6,680 bases of DNA from Proteobacteria bacterium UBA3588 (GTDB taxonomy: Bacteria > Pseudomonadota > Gammaproteobacteria > Thiohalomonadales > Thiohalomonadaceae), in assembly GCA_002376325.1 (NCBI GenBank), contig DFMR01000163.1, positions 1 to 6,680 on the forward strand, read 5' to 3'. Each line of letters starts with the position of its first letter. Within the stretch, counting starts at the first letter, position 1. Below, one piece after another: positions 5,206-6,680 of this stretch. The translations under genes and the position numbers were made by a program. The notes beneath the pieces are model-generated. The model was not told the origin of the DNA and did no database searches. It saw only the letters and a list, made by a program, of their open reading frames with translations.

Positions 5206-5436
5206 ACATTCGATGAGCGATCGCGCTTATCGGGAGAATTTGCAGGCAGGTCACGCAAAGGGTGCCGGCCGTCGTTTTTGTCACCGGCAAGCGTTCGCGG
5301 CACGGCTCCACTCAATTGATATCTTCAACACAAGCCGCTGCGGCGTTAAATTATTCGTTGTGGAGATCAGGCCGGCGACCGCTCTATAGTTGCAGGGTCA
5401 ACCAAGTTTGCACACGCATCGACCAAGGAGATAACC
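5206..5436. promoter_or_regulatory. acs upstream region with possible promoter elements
   Basis: With the hairpin, this makes a 277-base gene-free gap before acs. An AT-richer island at 5311-5356 holds TTGATATCTTCAA (5316-5328), an inverted TTGA-N5-TCAA that is one base short of the FNR/CRP-like TTGA-N6-TCAA spacing, and TTAAAT (5346-5351). TATAGT (5385-5390) is a fair -10 hexamer but has no -35 at 17 bases; TTGTGG (5358-5363) is 21 bases away. GCCGC-T-GCGGC (5334-5344) is a short palindrome. The Shine-Dalgarno AAGGAG (5425-5430) lies six bases before the acs ATG. I cannot fix the promoter. Confidence 0.35.
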
Positions 5437-6680
5437 ATGTCTGACTCAAAGGTATATCCGGTCCCACCGGACTTTGCCGCCAAGGCCCACATCGACGTGG
5501 CCAAGTACAACGATATGTATCAACATTCCATCAATGATCCCGACGGGTTTTGGGCGGAACAGGCCAAGGAGTTTGTCACCTGGTACAAACCCTGGACCAA
5601 GGTAACGGAGTGGGACTTCCATCGCGGCCATATCCGCTGGTTCGAGGGCGCAAAACTCAACGTCTCCTACAACTGCCTCGATCGCCATCTCGAAACCCGC
5701 GGCGACCAGGTCGCCATCATCTGGGAAGGCGACGATCCCAATGAAGACAGGAAGATCACCTACCGCGAGCTGCACGCTGAAGTCAGCAAGTTCGCCAACG
5801 TGCTGAAGAGCCGCGGCGTGAAGAAAGGCGATCGCGTCTGCATCTACATGCCGATGATCCCCGAAGCGGCGGTTGCCATGCTCGCCTGCACCCGTATCGG
5901 CGCCGTCCACTCCGTGGTATTCGGCGGCTTCTCCCCCGAATCGCTCAAGGACCGCATCCTCGACTCCGACTGCCGCGTGGTGATCACCGCCGACGAAGGC
6001 CTGCGCGGCAAGAAGGCGGTACCGCTGAAGAACAACAGCGACAAGGCGATGCTGCACTGCCCCGACGTCCACACCGTACTGGTGGTGAAGCGCACCGGCG
6101 GCGATATCGCCTGGCACTCCAACCGCGACGTGTGGTACCACGAAGCGATGGCCAAGGCCTCGCCCGACTGCCAGCCGGAAGAGATGGACGCCGAAGACCC
6201 GCTGTTCATTCTCTACACCTCCGGCTCCACCGGCAAACCGAAGGGCGTGCTGCACACCACCGGCGGCTACCTGCTGTTCGCCGCCGCCACCCACAAGTAC
6301 ACCTTCGACTACCACGACGGCGATGTCTTCTGGTGCACCGCGGACGTGGGCTGGGTCACCGGCCACACCTACATCGTCTACGGTCCGCTGGCCAACGGCG
6401 CCATCTCGCTGATGTTCGAAGGCATCCCCAGCTATCCCGACGCCTCCCGCTTCTGGCAGGTGGTGGACAAACATCAGGTCAACATCTTCTACACTGCCCC
6501 CACCGCCATCCGCGCGCTGATGCGCGAAGGCGACGATCCGGTGAAGAAGACCAACCGCAGCAGCCTCAAGCTGCTCGGCACCGTCGGCGAGCCGATCAAC
6601 CCCGAGGCGTGGGAGTGGTATCACCATGTGGTCGGCGACGGCCGCTGCCCCATCGTCGATACCTGGTGGCAGACCGAAAC
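5437..6680 (+). CDS. acs: Acetyl-CoA synthetase, AMP-forming (partial, N-terminal 414 codons)
   Basis: This enzyme activates acetate with ATP to acetyl-AMP and then transfers the acetyl group to CoA, feeding central metabolism; it is cytosolic. The gene runs off the window with an open, unbroken frame; full-length homologues are about 650 residues, so roughly two thirds is present. The ATG is preceded by AAGGAG at ideal spacing. The ACS N-terminal domain (FWAEQAKEFVTWYKPW, about 38-53) leads into the adenylate-forming domain. The P-loop-like A3 motif YTSGSTGKPKG is at 260-270. DVGWVTGH at 303-310 supplies V307 and T308, GTVGEPIN at 381-388 supplies V383, and DTWWQTE at 408-414 supplies W411. 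These correspond, with a constant three-residue offset, to the acetate-pocket residues V310, T311, V386 and W414 known from Salmonella Acs. The Trp in particular indicates preference for acetate over longer acids. The C-terminal domain, with the regulatory acetylation lysine, lies outside the window. Confidence 0.96.
   Translation, partial: MSDSKVYPVPPDFAAKAHIDVAKYNDMYQHSINDPDGFWAEQAKEFVTWYKPWTKVTEWDFHRGHIRWFEGAKLNVSYNCLDRHLETRGDQVAIIWEGDDPNEDRKITYRELHAEVSKFANVLKSRGVKKGDRVCIYMPMIPEAAVAMLACTRIGAVHSVVFGGFSPESLKDRILDSDCRVVITADEGLRGKKAVPLKNNSDKAMLHCPDVHTVLVVKRTGGDIAWHSNRDVWYHEAMAKASPDCQPEEMDAEDPLFILYTSGSTGKPKGVLHTTGGYLLFAAATHKYTFDYHDGDVFWCTADVGWVTGHTYIVYGPLANGAISLMFEGIPSYPDASRFWQVVDKHQVNIFYTAPTAIRALMREGDDPVKKTNRSSLKLLGTVGEPINPEAWEWYHHVVGDGRCPIVDTWWQTE

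Noticed and set aside
5396..5412. GG...TTTGCA before acs as a sigma-54 promoter
   Set aside because: GG and GC are 12 bases apart instead of 10, and sigma-54 promoters are very strict about this spacing.
5446..6627. A 393-codon open frame on the minus strand
   Set aside because: It lies opposite the clear acs coding sequence. Its product is a Val/Gly/His-rich low-complexity mix without motifs, typical of the antisense of a GC-rich gene.

Overview
This window looks like chromosomal DNA of a GC-rich proteobacterium, most likely a gammaproteobacterium. The reasons are the GC-rich third codon positions, two YcgR-type c-di-GMP proteins, a cNMP/CBS/DUF294 protein close to acs, and a SatP-type acetate carrier. 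That placement is inference, and I cannot name the genus. All supported genes are on the + strand. I see no mobile element, CRISPR array, tRNA or rRNA.

Layout: (1) three tandem heptamers (1-21) at the left edge; (2) a small protein of unknown function (63-503); (3) two adjacent, related flagellar-brake-like PilZ proteins (599-1360 and 1447-2220), each with the RxxxR and D-x-S-x-x-G c-di-GMP signature; (4) a dense 196-bp regulatory region (2221-2416); (5) a 635-residue protein with a cNMP-binding fold, a CBS pair, a DUF294 nucleotidyltransferase and a DUF294 C-terminal domain (2417-4324, TTG start); (6) a 274-bp spacer; (7) a six-helix SatP/GPR1/FUN34/YaaH acetate carrier (4599-5159) followed by a perfect 10-bp hairpin; (8) a 277-bp leader region; (9) the first 414 codons of acetyl-CoA synthetase (5437 to the window end).

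The genes fall into two themes. The left half is c-di-GMP reception, probably motility control. The right half is acetate use: SatP brings in acetate and Acs activates it to acetyl-CoA. The DUF294 protein is a multi-sensor nucleotidyltransferase-like protein of unknown target, of a kind often found near acetate genes.

The most striking signal is non-coding. Upstream of the DUF294 gene lie two identical 17-bp palindromes (TGTTAC-N5-GTAACA) plus an extra half-site, then a near-consensus IHF site, then a close match to a sigma-54 -24/-12 promoter, all in the order and spacing expected of an enhancer-dependent promoter. This suggests that a sigma-54 activator controls this signalling gene separately from the flanking PilZ genes.
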